In this document: piece by piece, positions 8,702 through 18,206 of the stretch
How the letters are laid out: every line of letters begins with the position of its first letter
Numbering within the stretch: position 1 is the first letter of the stretch
Source of the DNA: Hydrogenimonas thermophila
GTDB taxonomy: Bacteria; Campylobacterota; Campylobacteria; Campylobacterales; Hydrogenimonadaceae
NCBI RefSeq assembly: GCF_900115615.1
Contig: NZ_FOXB01000011.1
Span: 1 to 59,791, forward strand
Direction: 5' to 3'
DNA: 59,791 nt
Notes under the pieces: generated by a model
The model's input: only the letters and a program-made list of their open reading frames with translations
What the model was told of the DNA's origin: nothing
Database searches by the model: none
Made by a program: the position numbers and the translations under genes

Positions 8702-9549
8702 TGACTCTTAAACCGATATTTGATGCCATAGAAAAGTCAGCACATCGCATTCGTGATGCTATAACAAATGAAGATTTATGCTACTCAGAACAGTGCAATG
8801 CAACTGGAGATATGCAGCTTAAACTTGACATTCAAAGCGATCTGATTATTGCAGAAGAGTTCTCTAAAATAAGTGCAATAAAAGCGATAGCAAGTGAAGA
8901 GAAAGAGGAAGCTGAAATACTGCATGAAAATGGTAAGTATATGATAGCTTACGATCCTCTTGATGGATCAAGCCTTATTGATGTCAACCTTAGCGTAGGA
9001 TCAATCTTTGGTATATATGATGGTGAATTCCAAGCAAAAAAAATGTTAGCTAGTGTCTATGTTGTGTATGGACCACGGTTAGAGATGGTTACTGCATACA
9101 AAGGAAGTGTACGTCACTTTATCTTCCGTCATGGTAAATTTATGGAGCAAGAGACAATTAAACTAAAAGAAAAAGGTAAGCTTAACGCTCCAGGTGGAAC
9201 ACAGCAACACTGGCCAAAGCATCACAAACAGATGGTAGATTCTCTTTTTAATGAGGGTTATCGCCTTAGATACTCTGGAGGAATGGTTCCAGATCTTCAT
9301 CAGATACTTCTAAAAGGTGGTGGACTTTTTAGCTATCCCGGTACTACAGATAAACCAGAAGGCAAACTTCGCAAACTATTTGAAGTATTCCCTTTTGCAT
9401 TTGTCTATGAAACAGCAGGTGGTGAAGCAATTGACAATAAAGGGCACCGACTTTTAGAACTCCCTTGTGACGACCCGCATGAAACTACTCCTTGTTTCTT
9501 TGGAAGTAAATATGAGATTTCTAAGGTAAAAGAGGCTTATGGTGTCTAA
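8701..9549 (+). CDS. fbp: Fructose-1,6-bisphosphatase, class I
   Basis: Hydrolyses fructose 1,6-bisphosphate to fructose 6-phosphate, the committed gluconeogenic step that also serves carbon-fixing metabolism. The metal-binding signature DPLDGSS is at residues 85-91 and the substrate-binding segment [12 protein letters not shown] follows at about 190-210, with the downstream GGEA motif. The 282 aa length is on the short side of class I enzymes, and N-terminal allosteric elements seem reduced. It begins on the mobB stop and its end overlaps the next small gene by 11 bases. Confidence 0.95.
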   Translation: MTLKPIFDAIEKSAHRIRDAITNEDLCYSEQCNATGDMQLKLDIQSDLIIAEEFSKISAIKAIASEEKEEAEILHENGKYMIAYDPLDGSSLIDVNLSVGSIFGIYDGEFQAKKMLASVYVVYGPRLEMVTAYKGSVRHFIFRHGKFMEQETIKLKEKGKLNAPGGTQQHWPKHHKQMVDSLFNEGYRLRYSGGMVPDLHQILLKGGGLFSYPGTTDKPEGKLRKLFEVFPFAFVYETAGGEAIDNKGHRLLELPCDDPHETTPCFFGSKYEISKVKEAYGV

Positions 9550-9742
9550 CGAAAAAGAGTTAGACAAATGGGAGTTAGCAAGAAATGAAGCAAAAGAGAA
9601 ACTTCTTGCCTGCCAAAAAGAGATGCAAGTACAAAGTTGCTTAAAGTGTGAAAAAGTAATTGGATGCCAAATAAGAAATGAGTATGTTAGAAAAGTTTAT
9701 GAAAGTATGAACAAAGGCCAAGGTGGTGGCTTTGAATTCTAA
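9539..9742 (+). CDS. Small cysteine-containing conserved protein
   Basis: A 67 aa charged, helical protein with four cysteines at 25, 34, 37 and 43, including a CxxC pair followed by a further Cys six residues on, and a Gly-rich tail. I do not recognise a named family. The pattern suggests metal binding or a disulfide. It starts inside the end of fbp (11-base overlap) and is followed 21 bases later by metG, so it belongs to the mobB-fbp-metG operon. The compact packing supports it being real. Confidence 0.7.
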   Translation: MVSNEKELDKWELARNEAKEKLLACQKEMQVQSCLKCEKVIGCQIRNEYVRKVYESMNKGQGGGFEF

Positions 9743-9763
9743 ATTTAAGAACAGGATTTTTAA

Positions 9764-11737
9764 ATGAGCGATAAGTGTAAAAAAGTATATATAACTACTC
9801 CTATCTACTATGTTAATGATGTACCTCATATAGGTCATGCCTACACAACTATAATTGCAGATACATTGGCAAGATATTCTCGCTTGGTTGGACATATAGA
9901 TGATGTTTTCTTCCTTACAGGAACAGATGAGCATGGACAAAAGATAGAACAGGCAGCTAAAGCAAGAGGCAAATCTCCACAAGAGTATGCTGATGAGATA
10001 TCGGGTCGATTCAAAGAGCTTTGGGATGAGTTTGAGATAAGCTATGATAAGTTCATAAGAACAACCGATGAAGATCATATGAGGGGTGTTCAAAAAGCGT
10101 TTGAAGTGATGTATAACAATGGAGATATCTATAAAGATGTCTACCGTGGTCACTACTGCGTAAGTTGCGAAACTTTTTTCCCTGAAACTCAACTTATAGA
10201 TAATGAATTTTGCCCTGAATGTGGCAGAAGCACTACAATGGTAGAGGAAGAGAGCTACTTCTTTAGACTCTCAAAATATCAAGACAAACTTCTTGAATGG
10301 TATGAAAATAATCCTGAATGCATTTTGCCAAAATCAAAGCGAAATGAAGTCATTAACTTTGTAAAAAATGGTCTTGAAGATCTCTCTATTACCCGTACAA
10401 GCTTTGACTGGGGTGTAAAACTGCCTGAAAGTATAAATGACCCTAAACACGTAATGTATGTCTGGCTTGATGCACTAATGAACTACGTAACTGCACTTGG
10501 CTATGGTAATGATGAAAAACTTATGGATTTTTGGCCTGCTAAAGTTCATCTAATCGGTAAAGACATTCTTCGTTTCCATGCTATCTACTGGCCTGCATTT
10601 TTAATGAGTCTTGGTCTTGAATTGCCAAAACACATTGCAGCACATGGATGGTGGACAAGAAACGGTGAAAAGATGAGTAAATCAAAAGGTAATGTTGTCA
10701 ATCCAAAAGAGATTTCAGATGCATACGGACTAGAAAACTTCCGCTACTTTATGCTAAGAGAAGTACCTTTTGGTCAAGATGGAGATTTTAGTCAAAAAGC
10801 TCTTATTGATCGTATTAACTCCGACCTTGGAAATGATTTAGGCAACCTTCTTAACCGAATCATCGGTATGAGTGGAAAATATTTTGATTTTAATGTAAAA
10901 AGTGATGGAGTTAAAACTTATCACTCTACTGAACTTGAAGAGGTTGAATCTATTTTAAGCAATATTGAAGAGTATCTTTATGAAATTCAAACAAACAGAT
11001 ATTTAGAAGAGTTGTGGAAAACTTTGCGCATTGCCAATAAAGCAATAGATACTGGTATGCCTTGGGCAAAGATGAAAGAAGGAAAAGAGGATGAAGCAAT
11101 GGCAACAATTGCACTTGTTGCCAATATATTGGCAAAAGTAGCTGTACTGTTGCATCCTTTTATGCCAAAAACAACACAAAAGATTGCAAGTGCAATTGGA
11201 TTTGAAATTAATACCGAAAGCTACAATAAAATTATTAAAAATAATGAGCTTTTAGGTGACTTTAAAATAGAAAAAATCCCGCCTCTCTTTCCTAGAATTG
11301 AAGAACAACAACTATTAGAGACTTCAACTCAAAAAAGTGAAACAGTAAAAGAGGAGAAAAAGGTAAAAATGGAAGAAAATAAAAAACAAAATGAAAATGA
11401 AAGCGGTGCAAATCTTATTACTATCGATCAATTCTTCCAAACACAACTGAAAGTAGGAACTGTTGTTGAAGCTGAGGAGGTTCCAAAATCTAAAAAATTG
11501 CTAAAGCTACAAGTTGACCTTGGAGAAGAGAAACCAAGACAAATCATTGCAGGAATAAAAGAGTGGTACTCACCTGAAGATCTTAAGGGAACTCAAGTTT
11601 GTGTAGTAGCAAACTTGAAACCTGCCAAACTGATGGGTATGCTCTCAGAGGGTATGCTTCTTGCGGCAAAAGATGATGATGGGCTATGTCTAATACGCCC
11701 TGAAAAATCTAGAAAACCTGGTAGTTCAATCGGTTAA
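9764..11737 (+). CDS. metG: Methionyl-tRNA synthetase
   Basis: Class I synthetase charging both initiator and elongator tRNA-Met. HIGH is at residues 22-25 and KMSKS at about 303-307. One zinc knuckle with cysteines at 132, 135, 150 and 153 is visible. The C terminus, after a Lys/Glu-rich linker near 520-550, is a tRNA-binding OB-fold domain (EMAP/Trbp type, about 555-657) that mediates dimerisation. The 657 aa length fits the long bacterial form. Its stop is immediately followed, with no gap, by the ATG of a MurF-like gene. Confidence 0.97.
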   Translation: MSDKCKKVYITTPIYYVNDVPHIGHAYTTIIADTLARYSRLVGHIDDVFFLTGTDEHGQKIEQAAKARGKSPQEYADEISGRFKELWDEFEISYDKFIRTTDEDHMRGVQKAFEVMYNNGDIYKDVYRGHYCVSCETFFPETQLIDNEFCPECGRSTTMVEEESYFFRLSKYQDKLLEWYENNPECILPKSKRNEVINFVKNGLEDLSITRTSFDWGVKLPESINDPKHVMYVWLDALMNYVTALGYGNDEKLMDFWPAKVHLIGKDILRFHAIYWPAFLMSLGLELPKHIAAHGWWTRNGEKMSKSKGNVVNPKEISDAYGLENFRYFMLREVPFGQDGDFSQKALIDRINSDLGNDLGNLLNRIIGMSGKYFDFNVKSDGVKTYHSTELEEVESILSNIEEYLYEIQTNRYLEELWKTLRIANKAIDTGMPWAKMKEGKEDEAMATIALVANILAKVAVLLHPFMPKTTQKIASAIGFEINTESYNKIIKNNELLGDFKIEKIPPLFPRIEEQQLLETSTQKSETVKEEKKVKMEENKKQNENESGANLITIDQFFQTQLKVGTVVEAEEVPKSKKLLKLQVDLGEEKPRQIIAGIKEWYSPEDLKGTQVCVVANLKPAKLMGMLSEGMLLAAKDDDGLCLIRPEKSRKPGSSIG

Positions 11738-12757
11738 ATGCTTCTTGAAAATTTGCTTGCCGTTACAGGCGGCAAGCTACTAAACAACCCTTCAATATCA
11801 AGATTTGATTCTATTGAATTAACTGCATCCAAAGTAACTCGTGGATCACTATTTATAGCTGAATCACCAGAAGAGATAGATAAAGCATTAAGTCGTGGTG
11901 CATATGGAATTGTAACTGATGATCTATACATTACAACTACAGATGAAGAAGTAGCCTGGGTTTACGTAAAAGACATCAAAAAGAGTCTTGTAAAACTCCT
12001 AAGACTTTGGCTTCTTAAATCTCCAAGAAACATATTTTATGTTTCTACACAAGTTCTAGAATTTTTAGAAATAATACAATCAAATTCATCAATCGTACTA
12101 TTAAATGGGGATGATGAAGAAAAAAGCAAACAAATTTTATCTTCATCACAAAACCATATAATCTTTTGTGATGACAAGATTTTTCTTGATCATATTGGAG
12201 CTAACGAAGTTGTACCTGAAATAAGTCAAGTAAAATATGAAATTGTCGACTCTAGGACTTTTGAAACATCGATTATCATAGATGAAACATACTATAATCG
12301 CCTTCCATTAATTCCAAGTATGGTTACTTTTTTAATAGAGGCAATAGGAGTATTAAAATCTTTAAATCATAATTTTTCCATGAATCACATTGATTTTACA
12401 CCATCACTTGAACCTATATTTGTAAACTCATCTTGTGAAAGGGTTGGTTTTGGAGAGAGTGACAAGGTTTTAATCTTTGCATCAAATGATTTAAAGTGTA
12501 AACATCTAAAAATATTTGAAAATGTCAAATGGATAGATTTTAGACTTCTTTTGCCAAGCCAAATTAAGTTTTATTGTGATATAAAATTACCATATTTTAC
12601 TTGGGAATCAAAAAAAGAGTTTTTTGAAATAGTTACACAACAGATCAAAAAGAGAAGTTATATACTGATTTTTGCACAAAAAAGTGAAATATTTTTTAAA
12701 GAGATAGAGAACTTTAACTTAAATAATAGGCCTATCTTAAATCAAGGGCTTTTTTAA
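11738..12757 (+). CDS. MurE/MurF-like N-terminal domain protein without the ATPase core
   Basis: The first 80 residues resemble the UDP-MurNAc-peptide-binding N-terminal domain of Mur ligases: the segments VTRGSLFIA and ALSRGAYGIV match the region that in MurE/MurF begins DSRxVxPGxLFxA. The remaining 250 residues lack the Mur ATP-binding GTxGKT loop and the central-domain histidines, and I recognise nothing else there. It may be a catalytically dead Mur homolog that binds a wall precursor, or a lineage-specific protein with a borrowed domain. Zero-base spacing to metG indicates coupling. Cytoplasmic location is expected; no signal or membrane span is seen. Confidence 0.6.
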   Translation: MLLENLLAVTGGKLLNNPSISRFDSIELTASKVTRGSLFIAESPEEIDKALSRGAYGIVTDDLYITTTDEEVAWVYVKDIKKSLVKLLRLWLLKSPRNIFYVSTQVLEFLEIIQSNSSIVLLNGDDEEKSKQILSSSQNHIIFCDDKIFLDHIGANEVVPEISQVKYEIVDSRTFETSIIIDETYYNRLPLIPSMVTFLIEAIGVLKSLNHNFSMNHIDFTPSLEPIFVNSSCERVGFGESDKVLIFASNDLKCKHLKIFENVKWIDFRLLLPSQIKFYCDIKLPYFTWESKKEFFEIVTQQIKKRSYILIFAQKSEIFFKEIENFNLNNRPILNQGLF

Positions 12758-12774
12758 TAAAAGGAGAATTTTTT

Positions 12775-13941
12775 ATGAATGACTCGTCGTCGGAACCAGC
12801 ATCATATTTCCAAGACTTTATGGAAAACTACTGGGATTTGATTGCAGGAACTATTTTTGCAATTATTGCTTTTATTCTACACAAAACTGGACACATCTAC
12901 CTATCAACACTATTTGCAGGACTTGGCATAGCCGCATTCTCATTTACCGTATCTGAAATTGCAGAGATTCTTGCCGAAAGACTACAAGAACCATATGCTA
13001 GCTTTGTTCTTACTTTCAGTGCAGTTGCAGTTGAAATTTTGCTTCTATTTATGATTTTGCTTGAAAGCAGTCATGGATCAAGTGCGCTTGAAACAGTCAA
13101 GGGTGGTATTATCTCTGCTGTTATTGTAGATATGAATGTACTGCTTGGTATTGCAGTATTTATTGGTGGTTTAAGATTTAAAGAGCAAGAACATAATGAA
13201 GATACATCAAGCACATACACTACAATTTTACTAGTAGCATCTGTAGCCTTACTGGTTCCTAGCCTTTTACAATACTCAAAAGGCAGTGGTGAGTCTATAA
13301 TGACAGCAAGCTATATAATTTCTTTTTTATTAATGATCTACTATATAACAATATTTATTTTTCAAACAAAGACACATATTCACTTCTTTAAAGCTACAGC
13401 TAGAAGCCGTATTTTTCGCCTCAGACGAAAAAAAGCAGATCAAGATGAAGAGGATGAAGAAGAAGAAAATTATATTTTCGAAAAACTTCCAAATATTGCC
13501 AACTTCTTTGCAATTTTTGGATTAATTTTTATCATAGGTGTAATTGCAGAAATTTTTGCAAGTGATGGTATGCAAATAGCTAAAAACTATGGTATCTCAC
13601 CTGCTCTTGCCGGTCTTGTTATTGCTATTATTAGTGTCTCTCCTGAACTCTTTACAGCAATAAAAGCTGCTAAATCCGATCAGATTCAAAGAGTTGTAAA
13701 CATTGCTATGGGAGCATCTACTGTATCAATACTGTTAACAGTTCCTATTCTAATGATGCTCTCTCCTCTTGCCGGTATTGAATTAGCACTAGACTTTAAC
13801 TCATTACAAATAGGAGCTCTCATTTTAACTGTTATACTGGCTTGGAAAACTACAGATAATGGTGAAACAAACTATGTTGAAGGTATATCTCATTTAATGT
13901 TTTTCCTAGCTTATGCAGTTATAGCAGCATTTTATCATTAA
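12775..13941 (+). CDS. Calcium/cation-proton antiporter of the CaCA superfamily (ChaA-like)
   Basis: A 388 aa protein with about ten to eleven hydrophobic spans in two halves joined by an acidic cytoplasmic loop (DQDEEDEEEE near 220). Each half holds an alpha-repeat with the exchanger glutamate: SEIAEILAERL ... VAVEILLL in the first half, and SVSPELFTAIKAA in the second. Such proteins expel Ca2+ or Na+ in exchange for protons across the inner membrane. The acidic loop could sense cations. A good AAAAGGAG site precedes the ATG. The ion specificity is not decided by sequence. Confidence 0.85.
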   Translation: MNDSSSEPASYFQDFMENYWDLIAGTIFAIIAFILHKTGHIYLSTLFAGLGIAAFSFTVSEIAEILAERLQEPYASFVLTFSAVAVEILLLFMILLESSHGSSALETVKGGIISAVIVDMNVLLGIAVFIGGLRFKEQEHNEDTSSTYTTILLVASVALLVPSLLQYSKGSGESIMTASYIISFLLMIYYITIFIFQTKTHIHFFKATARSRIFRLRRKKADQDEEDEEEENYIFEKLPNIANFFAIFGLIFIIGVIAEIFASDGMQIAKNYGISPALAGLVIAIISVSPELFTAIKAAKSDQIQRVVNIAMGASTVSILLTVPILMMLSPLAGIELALDFNSLQIGALILTVILAWKTTDNGETNYVEGISHLMFFLAYAVIAAFYH

Positions 13942-13965
13942 AGAGGATTATTAAAATATTTTATT

Positions 13966-13997
13966 CTTGCTCGAAGAGCAAAGCTTTAGTGAGAGGA
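13966..13997 (+). repeat. Structured leader element, copy A
   Basis: Contains the perfect hairpin TTGCTC-GAA-GAGCAA at 13967-13981, followed by AAGCTTTAGTGAGAGGA, whose GAGAGGA serves as the ribosome site of the TRAP gene at 14006. A near-identical sequence lies on the other strand upstream of queC (18900-18950). Its function is unknown; it may be a mobile intergenic repeat or a shared regulatory leader. Confidence 0.6.
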
Positions 13998-14005
13998 ATT
14001 TTCAA

Positions 14006-15100
14006 ATGAAACGTAGAGATTTTTTAAAATCTGCCGCAGTAGTTGGAGCAGCTGCAACACTCGGTGGATGTACTAGAGAGCAGATAGAGGGTAAAAAGAG
14101 TGTCAATATAAACAGACAGCGTAAAGTCAAACTAAAACTTGCAACAAGTTGGCCGGCACACTTCCCAATTATGGGAACTGGTGTTGACCGTTTTGCTGAA
14201 ATGGTTAAAGCTATGAGTGGCGGGAGTCTTGAGATTAAAGTATATCCTAAAAATATACTTGTTCCAGCTCTAGCTGTATTTGATGCAACAAGCAGAGGTC
14301 AGATTGATGCCTTCCACTCTGGTCCATACTACTGGAAAGGAAAAAATCCGGCATTCTCACTATTTAGTGGTTTGCCACTGCGTATGAATGCCAATGAGTT
14401 AAACTGCTGGATGAATTATGGTGGAGGTTATGAGCTATGGCGTGAACTTTATGGCAAATTCAATCTCTATCCATTTATAGGTGGCAATACAGGTGTGCAG
14501 ATGGGAGGATGGTTTAGAAAACCCATTGAGAAACTTGACGACTTAAAAGGGCTTAAAATGCGCATTCCTGGAATGGGAGGAGAAGTTATGGCAAAACTAG
14601 GTGTTAACCCTATTCTCCTTCCAGCCGGTGAAATATTTACAGCATTAGAGCGTGGAACAATTGATGCAACTGAGTGGGTAGGACCTGCCCTTGATATTCG
14701 CATGGGCTTTTACAAAGTAGCACGCTACTACTATACTGGTTGGCATGAACCAGGCTCGATTCTTGAGCTAACATTTAATAAAACTCGTTTCAATAGCTTA
14801 AGCTCAGAGCATCAAGCAATCATTAAATATGCTGCTGAGGCACTAAGTTCTCAAATGTACCATGAATTTATGGATGAAAACTCCAAAGCTCTTAAAAAAT
14901 TAAAAGAGATGAATATAGAGATAAAAGATTTTCCTAAAGAGATTATAGAGAGAGCTAAAAAAGCTCTTGTAGAAGTTGTTGAAGAGCAGAGCAAAAAGAG
15001 TAGTGATTTTAAACGTGTATTTGACTCTATGGAAAGTTACTATAAACAAATTAAACCTTGGAGTGATATAAGCGAAAGTAAATACCTATCGATTAGATAA
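14006..15100 (+). CDS. TRAP transporter solute-binding protein (DctP family), Tat-exported
   Basis: Periplasmic ligand receptor of a tripartite ATP-independent transporter, resembling the TakP type that binds 2-oxo acids. The N terminus is a twin-arginine signal (RRDFLK from residue 3) ending GGC, so residue 22 may be lipidated. The mature protein has the DctP fold, including the conserved GLKMRIPG arginine segment near 190 and GTIDATEW. The start is ATG 14006 rather than an in-frame upstream codon, because GAGAGGA is well placed and the Tat motif begins there. No DctQ or DctM membrane subunits are adjacent, which makes it an orphan receptor within this window. Confidence 0.88.
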   Translation: MKRRDFLKSAAVVGAAATLGGCTREQIEGKKSVNINRQRKVKLKLATSWPAHFPIMGTGVDRFAEMVKAMSGGSLEIKVYPKNILVPALAVFDATSRGQIDAFHSGPYYWKGKNPAFSLFSGLPLRMNANELNCWMNYGGGYELWRELYGKFNLYPFIGGNTGVQMGGWFRKPIEKLDDLKGLKMRIPGMGGEVMAKLGVNPILLPAGEIFTALERGTIDATEWVGPALDIRMGFYKVARYYYTGWHEPGSILELTFNKTRFNSLSSEHQAIIKYAAEALSSQMYHEFMDENSKALKKLKEMNIEIKDFPKEIIERAKKALVEVVEEQSKKSSDFKRVFDSMESYYKQIKPWSDISESKYLSIR

Positions 15101-15105
15101 AAAGA

Positions 15106-15669
15106 ATGCATAACTATATTTCTATAAAAGATATTGACAAAGAGCTCTATTTTGACAATTGTTCTGGATGTGAAATAAGTTGTTGCAGTGGCATAAATTT
15201 TAAACTTATGCCCCTGATTCTGGATGATTTCATAGAGGTGTTTAATAATTTTAATATCTACTTTGCAAAATTAGGCAATGAATTTGTGCCAGTTATTCAA
15301 TTAGCAGAAGAAAATTCAGCATGTAAATATTTCAAAAACAATATATGCACTATCTATAACAAAAGACCTCCAGGGTGCAGACTCTACCCTATTTCTCCAT
15401 ATTTTGATGATATTTTAGTAGATCTATCTTGCAAAGCAGTTGGGAATCAAGGTATGTTTTTAGCTTCCAAAAATGAAATTTCATCCAATTTCTACCACAA
15501 AAGATTAGAAAACTTTAATAAAAAAAGAGAAGCAACCATAAATTTTACAGAAAGTATAAAAGATGAGCTAATTTTGGAAAAGGTTCTATCAAATATTGAG
15601 CTTTATATTTATAAAAAAAATATTGATAATTTTTATATTAAACTTCATAAAAAGAGCTTACAAACCTAA
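15106..15669 (+). CDS. YkgJ family cysteine-cluster protein
   Basis: Has the family's CxxCxxxCC cluster at C19, C22, C26 and C27, plus three further cysteines in the segments CKYF, ICTIY and PPGCRLYP. The family (Zn/Fe-chelating domain) is thought to bind a metal or an iron-sulfur cluster; no biochemical role is established. At 187 aa it is typical. The C-terminal third is Lys/Asn-rich and poorly conserved in character. It lies five bases after the TRAP receptor gene and probably shares its transcript, although a functional link is not evident. Confidence 0.85.
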   Translation: MHNYISIKDIDKELYFDNCSGCEISCCSGINFKLMPLILDDFIEVFNNFNIYFAKLGNEFVPVIQLAEENSACKYFKNNICTIYNKRPPGCRLYPISPYFDDILVDLSCKAVGNQGMFLASKNEISSNFYHKRLENFNKKREATINFTESIKDELILEKVLSNIELYIYKKNIDNFYIKLHKKSLQT

Positions 15670-15694
15670 GAAATATTAATTTTTATCCTCTATT

Positions 15695-17329
15695 TTAAAA
15701 AATAATTTTATCTCGTCCCTTAGTTTTTGCCTGATACAATTTTTTGTCAGCAGTTTTAATTAAACTATCAAGACTGTAATCACTCTCTATAGTGTCAGAA
15801 ACACCTGCGCTAAATGTATAGCATATTTTTCCTTTTTCTAAATATATACAACCTTGTTTTTTAACAGATTGATGTATTCTTTTAACAATATCATAAGCAC
15901 TCTCTTTATCAATATAGGGCATTATAATAAAAAATTCTTCTCCTCCAAGTCTAAAAATTAGATCACTTTCTCTTATTAAACCTTTAATAATATCAGCAAA
16001 CTGTTGTAATACTAAATCCCCTTTATCATGACCATATGTATCATTTACTTTTTTAAAATGGTCTATATCAAGATAAGCAACAGAGATAGGATAATTATAA
16101 CGCTGACATTTTATAAATAATGGAGTTGAAATTTCATTCAAATAGTGTCTATTATACAATCCTGTCAAACTGTCAGTAATTGCCATAGAATATATTTTTT
16201 TCTTCTCATTCTCTATTTTATGTATTATATTATATTTAACCATAAAAGATATAATTGTTAATAATAAAACAGCAACAATCAAAGATATAATAACAATTTT
16301 TACAATTGTACTTTTTACTACTTTTGAACTTAATTCTTTCATTTTAATAACTTGGGATTCAATATCATCAGTATATACACCTGCTCCTATTATCCAATCC
16401 CATGGTTTAAAAATTTTTACATATGATATTTTCATAACAGGTTTATCAGCTCCTGGTTTTGGCCAATGGTACTCAACTATTCCTTCTCCCATCTTAGATA
16501 CTACCTTTACCATTTCAACAAAAAGATATACACCATTTGGGTCTTTGATTTTACATAAATTTTGTCCATTTAACTCAAGTTTAAAAGGATGCATTATCAT
16601 TTTAGGAGTTGTATCATTTATCCAAAAATATCCATTTTTACCATATCTTAATTCAGAAATTTTTTTGAGAGCCTCTTTTTTTAATTTTTCCTCTATTTTA
16701 CTTGGATTAATTTCTGTTCCTATAATCCAATTAAATGGTTTAAATACTTTTACTACAAACCTTTTATATAAGTATCTTTTTGTATCTTTAGAATAAAATG
16801 TATACCCATCAAAAACTATATCTTTAGAACTATTTTTTAACTTATCTACTGCAAGTTTTACATATGGAGCTATTTGATTATCTTCTAAAAACTTGCCATT
16901 TAATTCTTTATTTACAGGATTAACAATCATTTTATAATTAAAATCATTTATCCAAAAGTATCCATTACCGTCATATTTTGCAGATGTAACTATATTAATA
17001 ATTAATTTTTTCATTTCATCTTTACTTATCTTATTTTTATATTTATTAAATTGCTCCTCAATAATATTAAATAAAATATCAACTCTTTTTTTCAAATAGT
17101 GATCACCATATTCTCCTAATTCTGAGTAATAAGAGTAAATAATCTCTTCAGCAAGAGTAACATTATCATAAAGCATCTCTTTTTTATTTTTTATAATATC
17201 TGCTTTATATATTTCAATATTCTTTTCTGATAAATTGTTTATAGATAAAGTACTGATTGCCAAAAGTATAAATGAAGCAATAACAATAGTTGCAAGAATA
17301 ATAAGTTGTATTCTTAATTTTATAGACAT
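15695..17329 (-). CDS. Membrane diguanylate cyclase with double Cache sensor
   Basis: Makes cyclic di-GMP in response to an extracytoplasmic signal. Order: membrane span at about 7-29; a periplasmic region of about 300 residues with two similar Cache_2-type units, each carrying a YGKNGYFWIND-like segment; a second span at about 335-357; then a GGDEF domain. The active-site motif is GGEEF at 462-466, and RESD placed five residues before it is a product-inhibition I-site. The cyclase therefore looks catalytically competent and feedback-controlled. Double Cache units usually sense small organic acids. It is transcribed alone. Confidence 0.93.
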   Translation of the reverse strand: MSIKLRIQLIILATIVIASFILLAISTLSINNLSEKNIEIYKADIIKNKKEMLYDNVTLAEEIIYSYYSELGEYGDHYLKKRVDILFNIIEEQFNKYKNKISKDEMKKLIINIVTSAKYDGNGYFWINDFNYKMIVNPVNKELNGKFLEDNQIAPYVKLAVDKLKNSSKDIVFDGYTFYSKDTKRYLYKRFVVKVFKPFNWIIGTEINPSKIEEKLKKEALKKISELRYGKNGYFWINDTTPKMIMHPFKLELNGQNLCKIKDPNGVYLFVEMVKVVSKMGEGIVEYHWPKPGADKPVMKISYVKIFKPWDWIIGAGVYTDDIESQVIKMKELSSKVVKSTIVKIVIISLIVAVLLLTIISFMVKYNIIHKIENEKKKIYSMAITDSLTGLYNRHYLNEISTPLFIKCQRYNYPISVAYLDIDHFKKVNDTYGHDKGDLVLQQFADIIKGLIRESDLIFRLGGEEFFIIMPYIDKESAYDIVKRIHQSVKKQGCIYLEKGKICYTFSAGVSDTIESDYSLDSLIKTADKKLYQAKTKGRDKIIF

Positions 17330-17505
17330 ATTTTTGCCTGAATATATTTTATTAATCTACACAAATATATTAACAAGTTTAAACTTAAAATAGATAATTA
17401 AAAGTATTAAGAAATAAACTTTTTATACTAAAAAACTTGAAATTTATTGATTTTTTTTAGATGAGTTTATTATCTCAATTAGTAGACTACTATTGCTATA
17501 AAAGT

Positions 17506-17949
17506 TTACAAACTCATTTTTAATAAAGTTGGTGGATGTGCAGGTAATTTATACTGAATAAATTTGTGACCAGTTTCATAATGACATTGATTACAAGCTT
17601 CACTTGCTTCATTATAATCTTTTTTAAATCTAATCCAATCTTTTACTTCAATATCTTTCTCTAATTTTGTAAGATATTTTGACTCAAACTTTTTTAACTT
17701 TTCAGCATATTCAGGGCGTGTAGTTTCACCAACTTCTTGAATTTCTAATTGTTCATTAAGCTGATATTTTGCTAAATCCCAATTATTGGCCTTAGCTGCA
17801 TAGTAGATAACATAAAAACGGTATCCATACTCCATCATCACTGTTCCCATACCTGGTTGAATACTACTTAATTCTTTTAAAGAAAAAGTATGATCTTTAC
17901 TTCCAAAAAGTGATATAATCATAAAAGGTACAAGTAAAATCTTTTTCAT
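17506..17949 (-). CDS. Small periplasmic c-type cytochrome
   Basis: A 147 aa protein with a signal peptide (MKKILLVPF onward, cleavage near residue 17) and a single heme-c motif CNQCH at 119-123 close to the C terminus. The preceding helical stretch of about 80 residues and the late heme site resemble single-heme helical-bundle cytochromes, and a Met near the C terminus could be the sixth ligand. The partner is unknown. It follows an 84 aa gene with a two-base gap, itself coupled to queC, so the three form one leftward unit. The 176 bp between it and the cyclase gene is AT-rich and holds no gene. Confidence 0.8.
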   Translation of the reverse strand: MKKILLVPFMIISLFGSKDHTFSLKELSSIQPGMGTVMMEYGYRFYVIYYAAKANNWDLAKYQLNEQLEIQEVGETTRPEYAEKLKKFESKYLTKLEKDIEVKDWIRFKKDYNEASEACNQCHYETGHKFIQYKLPAHPPTLLKMSL

Positions 17950-17951
17950 TT

Positions 17952-18206
17952 TTAAATCTCCTTTTTATTTGGAAAAAATCTTTTAATAATATATCCATCT
18001 CTACGCATTTCATCATTTTCATCAAAAGTATAATCATCAAAAAAATCATTTAAAATGGTAGCTAAATATTTAAGCCTATCTTCAACCACCATATCTGGAA
18101 ACTCTTTTTGCAAGAATGTATAGATATCATCATCTTGTGCTTGGATTTTTTTATGCAGTGATTTAATGTATTCTACACTTAAGTCAAGATTTTTATTCTG
18201 TTCCAT
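17952..18206 (-). CDS. Conserved small protein of unknown function
   Basis: An 84 aa acidic, helical, soluble protein without cysteines, signal peptide or membrane span. I do not recognise a family. Its start overlaps the last base of queC, and its end lies two bases before the cytochrome gene, which supports translation as part of a queC operon. Nothing in the sequence shows whether it acts in queuosine synthesis or with the cytochrome. Confidence 0.65.
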   Translation of the reverse strand: MEQNKNLDLSVEYIKSLHKKIQAQDDDIYTFLQKEFPDMVVEDRLKYLATILNDFFDDYTFDENDEMRRDGYIIKRFFPNKKEI

